Source of the DNA: Nocardioides islandensis
Lineage (GTDB): Bacteria > Actinomycetota > Actinomycetes > Propionibacteriales > Nocardioidaceae
Length of the DNA: 64,000 nt
Assembly (NCBI RefSeq): GCF_015352455.1
Contig: NZ_JADKPN010000017.1
Coordinates: 1 to 64,000, forward strand
Reading direction: 5' to 3'
The notes beneath the pieces are model-generated. The model saw nothing but the letters and a program-made list of their open reading frames with translations, searched no databases and was not told the DNA's origin. The position numbers and the translations under genes are program-made. Shown in pieces: positions 60,727 through 64,000 of the stretch. The first letter of the stretch is position 1, and each line of letters starts with the position of its first letter.

Positions 60727-61580
60727 GACTCGGGAGGCGGCCGCAGCGCCCAGCGGACCGTGCCGGTCGCGGCCTTGCCGAGCGCGCGCACGACGGTCCG
60801 CTCGCTGACCGGCAGCCACGGCAGCCGCAGCGGACGCCGGGTCCAGACAGGCATCAGCCCCACCGCGGCGGCGACCAGCACGCCGTACGGCGGCCGGGCC
60901 GCGATCGGCAGCGGTGGGTGCCAGACGAGGAACGACACGGCCTCGCGCGCATGGTCGGTCGCGTCCAGCTCCGGCCGGAAGGACTCGACGGCGGCGTCGA
61001 GCTCCGCCTCGGTCGTGGGCGGGTCGAGGACGCCGAGCCTGCGGGCGACCACGGCGGTCTGGGCGACGTACTCGTCGCGGCCGGCCTGGTCGAGCGGGTG
61101 CTTGCCGTAGACCTGGTGGGCGAGCAGGAAGCTCTGGACCTCGGCCACGTGCACCCAGAGCAGCAGGTGCGGGTCGGAGGCGACGTACGGCGTGCCGTCG
61201 GGCAGCGTGCCGGTGACCCGCTCGTGGATGGCACGCACCGCGTCGACCGCCTGCTGCGCGTGGGCCTCGGTGCCGAACGTGGTGACGGCGATGAAGCGGC
61301 TGGTGCGCGCCAGCCGGCCCCACATGTCGCCGCGGTACCCGGAGTGCTCGGCCACGGCCGTCATCGCCGCGGGGTGCATGGTCTGCAGCAGCACCGCCCG
61401 GATGCCGCCGACGAACATCGACGCGTCGCCGTGCACCCGCGCGATCGGGCTGCCCGCCTCGAACCACCGCGGTCCCGGCGTGCCGTGGATCCGCTCGCGG
61501 TGACGCGCGCCGTCCGGCCCGGCGACGCGCCGGAACAGCTCGGCACCGAGTCGGTGCCGGACGCGCGCGACCGGGGTCAT
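60678..61580 (-). CDS. oxygenase MpaB family (DUF2236) protein
   Basis: A 300-residue helical protein of the DUF2236/MpaB family, which includes b-type-haem oxygenases such as latex-clearing proteins. It shows GDASMFVGGIRAVLLQTMHPAAMTAVAEHSGYRGDMWGRLART and LLLWVHVAEVQSFLLAHQVYG with conserved histidines near residues 51, 69 and 147. The substrate is unknown. The ATG at 61580 follows TACGCT (61587-61592, minus strand) by 6 bases. Confidence 0.85.
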   Translation of the reverse strand: MTPVARVRHRLGAELFRRVAGPDGARHRERIHGTPGPRWFEAGSPIARVHGDASMFVGGIRAVLLQTMHPAAMTAVAEHSGYRGDMWGRLARTSRFIAVTTFGTEAHAQQAVDAVRAIHERVTGTLPDGTPYVASDPHLLLWVHVAEVQSFLLAHQVYGKHPLDQAGRDEYVAQTAVVARRLGVLDPPTTEAELDAAVESFRPELDATDHAREAVSFLVWHPPLPIAARPPYGVLVAAAVGLMPVWTRRPLRLPWLPVSERTVVRALGKAATGTVRWALRPPPESQPPAATSASPSAVRQ

Positions 61581-61602
61581 GGCCCGAGCGTACGGCGGGG
61601 GG

Positions 61603-62049
61603 TTACGGGCAGCCCTGGCGGAAGGACGAGTCCGCGACCGAGCAGGTGTCGTAGGTCCACAGCCCCATGTCGCCCTTCGACGGGTCGTTGACGTAGATCT
61701 CCATGACGCCGTCGGCGACCCGGACGTACGAGTAGGTCGGAGCCTGCCCGGTCAGCTGGGCGATGAACGTGGCCTCGGCTCCCTGGGCCTGCGCCGAGTC
61801 CTGCAGGCACTGCCACCCGGGCTGGGCGGACTGCTCGTAGTAGCCGTGCTCCACCTGGTACTCGCCGCACGACGGCAGGGGAGCGCGCTGGAAGAACTGC
61901 TCCGCGATGGGGTCGATCACCGGCGACGCCGCCGGCGACGGCTCTGCGCTCACGCTCGGTTCCGAGGACGAGGACTCCTCGTACTCGGCCGGCCCGAAGG
62001 CGGAGAAGATCGAGAGCAAGCCGAGCAGCCAGAGCAGCAGGAAGTCCAT
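61603..62049 (-). CDS. hypothetical exported or membrane-anchored protein
   Basis: A 148-residue protein with a hydrophobic N-terminus (about 2-17, DFLLLWLLGLLSIFSAF), a Ser/Pro/Glu-rich linker and a folded C-terminal part with four cysteines (SCGEY, WQCLQ, DTCSV, QGCP) that may form disulfides. No family is recognised. The ATG at 62049 is chosen for the hydrophobic start; a longer frame would begin in the terminator region. The stop is 22 bases before the MpaB start. Confidence 0.55.
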   Translation of the reverse strand: MDFLLLWLLGLLSIFSAFGPAEYEESSSSEPSVSAEPSPAASPVIDPIAEQFFQRAPLPSCGEYQVEHGYYEQSAQPGWQCLQDSAQAQGAEATFIAQLTGQAPTYSYVRVADGVMEIYVNDPSKGDMGLWTYDTCSVADSSFRQGCP

Positions 62050-62094
62050 GACACCTCGGACGGTCAGGAGGGGCGGGCGGTTTCCCAGCGGACG

Positions 62095-62139
62095 CACGAA
62101 GGGCGGCCCCGGCCTGTCGGCCGGGAGCCGCCCTTCGTG
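62095..62139. terminator. 20-bp hairpin after the choice-of-anchor-L gene
   Basis: Arms 62095-62114 and 62119-62139 pair along 20 bases with one bulged A around a 4-base loop, 23 bases beyond the stop of the anchor-L gene. It is one of the strongest hairpins in the window and should end that transcript. Confidence 0.75.
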
Positions 62140-62162
62140 TCGAGCGGTTCAGCGAGCGTAGG

Positions 62163-63593
62163 TCACGGACGCGGCAGCACGGACGTGATCGTGAAAGCTG
62201 CTCCGTTGCTGGGGTTGGTGACCGTGGTCGTGATCGTGCCGAGCGGCTTCGTCAGAAGGATGTTCGCCCGCTTGATCAGCCGCTTGGCGCGCTTGATCAA
62301 CCTGGCCGCCTGCTTCTCCAGCTTCTTGGCCTTGGCGATCTTGCCCTCGGCGCGGAGCTGCTGGGCCTTCTTGAGGAGCTTCTTGGCCTTCTTCTTCAGC
62401 AGCTTGGCCTGGTGCTTCAGCAGTGCCGGCTTGGCGATGGCCGCCTTGACGGCCGCGACGCCCGCGGGCGTCGTCGGCATCGACAGCACGCCGTTGGTGT
62501 TCGCCGGGATGGTGGCCGAACCTGCGGCCAGCGCGACCGGGAGGATGATCGCCCGGGCGTCACGACCCGTGCGGGCGACCGTGCGTCCGGCGGTCGCGGT
62601 GAAGGCCGCGGCACCGTTGACCGTGCACTGGACCGAGCCGGGCGGCAGGTCGCAGCTGAGCGGCAGGTTGAGCGCCGTGTAGCCGGCCGTGAAAGCGGGC
62701 CCTGCGGCCAGGGGCGTCACCCCGGTCAGCCCCTCGTAGGGGTCGAGAGCCAGCGACTTGCACTTGGTCGGCGCGATCGTCTCGTAGCGCAGGTTGTCCA
62801 GGAAGACGGCGCTGTCGTAGATGTGGTCGCCCTGGTCGAACAGCGTCAGGTAGAGCGAGACCGGCGCACCTGGGGTCACCGGGGTCCGGGCGATCAGGAG
62901 GTTCGTCGAGCCGTCGTAGATCGTGCCGGCCGACGCGGCGGCGCTGGTGGCGCTCGGGCCGGAGGCGTTGACGGAGATCATGTCCCCGGCACCCGCGGCG
63001 AAGTTGCCCGGGGCGTTGATGACACCGGTGGTCGGGTCGACGGAGACGTTCGCCCCACCGAGCTGGGCGATGAACGCGTCGTTGAACTGCGAGTTGATGA
63101 ACTCCGGGAACTCGTCGGACAAGAACTTGAAGTCGAACGCCAGGCAGCCCGTGGTCGCCGGCGCCAGGTCGAAGCGGTAGGTCTGCCAGTCGTACACCGA
63201 CGAGCCCATCGCGGGGTTGGACGTCGTCCACGCGTAGCCGTCGTCCGGGCTGACGTTCGGGTCGTCGGCGAGCGCCGCGTTGCCCGTGGTCAGGATGTCG
63301 TACGTCGTGCCTTCGGTCGGGAAGCCGGCCAAGGGGGTGTCCGAGACCGCCGACGGGCAGAGCGACTCGTCGAAGTCCGTCGTGCCCGGGTCGTCGGCGA
63401 CGCAGGGGTAGGCCTGCGCCAGCCCACTGCCGGTGACCAGGCCGGCCGGCGCGAGGGCGCCCGCCAGCGTGGGGGCGTCGTTGGTGGTGGTGATGACGGC
63501 GTTGGCGGCCGCCGCCGTGACGAGACTGAAGGTCGCGACCCCCGCGACGAGCATTCCCGAGGCCCTGAATGACCGGGCCCTACGTGCTCTCAT
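62163..63593 (-). CDS. choice-of-anchor L domain secreted protein
   Basis: A 476-residue secreted protein. Signal peptide about residues 1-30 (MLVAGVATFSLVTAAAANA), then a choice-of-anchor L domain with LAFDFKFLSDEFPEFINSQFNDAFIAQL and DSAVFLDNLRYE, and a Lys/Ala-rich helical C-terminal stretch (about 390-450) before a short beta tail. No sortase motif or membrane helix is seen at the end, so the K-rich helix may bind the cell wall. AAGGAG is well spaced from the ATG at 63593. Confidence 0.78.
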   Translation of the reverse strand: MRARRARSFRASGMLVAGVATFSLVTAAAANAVITTTNDAPTLAGALAPAGLVTGSGLAQAYPCVADDPGTTDFDESLCPSAVSDTPLAGFPTEGTTYDILTTGNAALADDPNVSPDDGYAWTTSNPAMGSSVYDWQTYRFDLAPATTGCLAFDFKFLSDEFPEFINSQFNDAFIAQLGGANVSVDPTTGVINAPGNFAAGAGDMISVNASGPSATSAAASAGTIYDGSTNLLIARTPVTPGAPVSLYLTLFDQGDHIYDSAVFLDNLRYETIAPTKCKSLALDPYEGLTGVTPLAAGPAFTAGYTALNLPLSCDLPPGSVQCTVNGAAAFTATAGRTVARTGRDARAIILPVALAAGSATIPANTNGVLSMPTTPAGVAAVKAAIAKPALLKHQAKLLKKKAKKLLKKAQQLRAEGKIAKAKKLEKQAARLIKRAKRLIKRANILLTKPLGTITTTVTNPSNGAAFTITSVLPRP

Positions 63594-63682
63594 GACATCT
63601 CCTTCGTGCATGCGTGGCTGGACCCGAGATGCTGGTGAGGAGCAGAGCCTCCCTCCGCTGATACCGGGAGGGCAATAGGCCG

Positions 63683-64000
63683 TTAGGTCAGGAGGTCGTC
63701 GGCGTCGGTGATCCGGTAGGCGTAACCCTGCTCGGCGAGGAAGCGCTGCCGGTTCTGCGCGAAGTCGGCGTCCACGCTGTCCCGGGCGACGACGGCGTAG
63801 AAGCGGGCCGTGCGTCCGTCGGACTTCGGCCGTAGCAGCCGGCCCAGGCGCTGGGCCTCCTCCTGGCGCGAGCCGAACGAGCCGGACACCTGGATGGCGA
63901 CCGCGGCCTCGGGAAGGTCGATGGAGAAGTTCGCGACCTTCGAGACGACGAGCAGGTTGATCTCCCCGGTGCGGAAGGCCTCGAAGAGCCGCTGACGCTC
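63683..64000 (-). CDS. XPB-like DNA repair helicase, 3' end (runs off the right edge)
   Basis: The last 105 codons of a longer gene, reading in from the right edge to a TAA at 63683. The helicase C-terminal lobe is clear: LLVVSKVANFSIDLPEAAVAIQVSGSFGSRQEEAQRLGRLLRPK, with the SF2 motif VI (QRLGRLLR). This matches bacterial XPB/Ssl2-type helicases. About four-fifths of the gene lies outside the window. Confidence 0.88.
   Translation of the reverse strand, partial: ERQRLFEAFRTGEINLLVVSKVANFSIDLPEAAVAIQVSGSFGSRQEEAQRLGRLLRPKSDGRTARFYAVVARDSVDADFAQNRQRFLAEQGYAYRITDADDLLT

Overview
This is a 64 kb stretch of a high-GC actinobacterial chromosome, most like Nocardioides or a close relative in the Nocardioidaceae. 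The reasons are third-codon G/C saturation, many GTG and TTG starts, mycothiol-type and DUF222-HNH families, a CysO-type sulfur carrier, a groEL led by CIRCE elements with no groES, and a dispersed repeat built on CTGGTCGAGGAGG. The contents are housekeeping and accessory genes. I saw no phage, insertion sequence, CRISPR array, rRNA or tRNA.

Layout. 1-11.4 kb: extradiol dioxygenase, uracil-DNA glycosylase facing a YjbR-like protein, a GPH-type transporter coupled to a sphingosine-phosphate-lyase-like PLP enzyme, a stand-alone glutamate-synthase FMN domain, otsA, a truncated ScyD/ScyE-like remnant, a Gfo/Idh/MocA oxidoreductase, DUF3263 and LytR_C proteins. 11.4-14.1 kb: otsB, then a SAM riboswitch controlling thrC and probably cysO. 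14.2-18.4 kb: two membrane proteins and an ECF42-like sigma factor with three DGPF/YCII proteins. 18.4-23.2 kb: CIRCE-groEL, an EamA transporter, a mycothiol-dependent isomerase-like protein and an ECF sigma/membrane-partner pair.

23.2-36.4 kb is the most coherent region. It is a molybdenum-hydroxylase (form II CO-dehydrogenase-like) system with a MobA/MocA-like nucleotidyltransferase, MoxR and VWA proteins (CoxD/CoxE-like), an XdhC/CoxI protein, the S-L-M subunits and a CoxG-like SRPBCC protein. It is interrupted by an HdeD-like protein, a GAF regulator with a SARP-like DNA-binding half, and an ArsR/MFS pair.

36.4-51.4 kb: DUF2207/LemA, TerD, DUF1015-serA, an alkB gene with a perfect LexA box, a large FtsX-type ABC exporter, a GntR regulator, a CutC/DUF4031/VOC run, an HD hydrolase, YccF, CorA and a RibD-C reductase. 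51.4-64 kb: a six-copy repeat array, a DUF222-HNH protein, a two-part GNAT, HelR-like ATPase, Pr6Pr, a phosphotransferase, an MFS/ArsR divergon with a hairpin operator, an MpaB oxygenase, a choice-of-anchor-L secreted protein, and the 3' end of an XPB-like helicase at the right edge.

Three features run through the whole window. Translational coupling by 4-base overlaps is common. At least 17 genes have a TANNNT -10 box 5-8 bases before the start codon, which predicts leaderless mRNAs and helped choose starts. Several convergent gene pairs overlap at their 3' ends.
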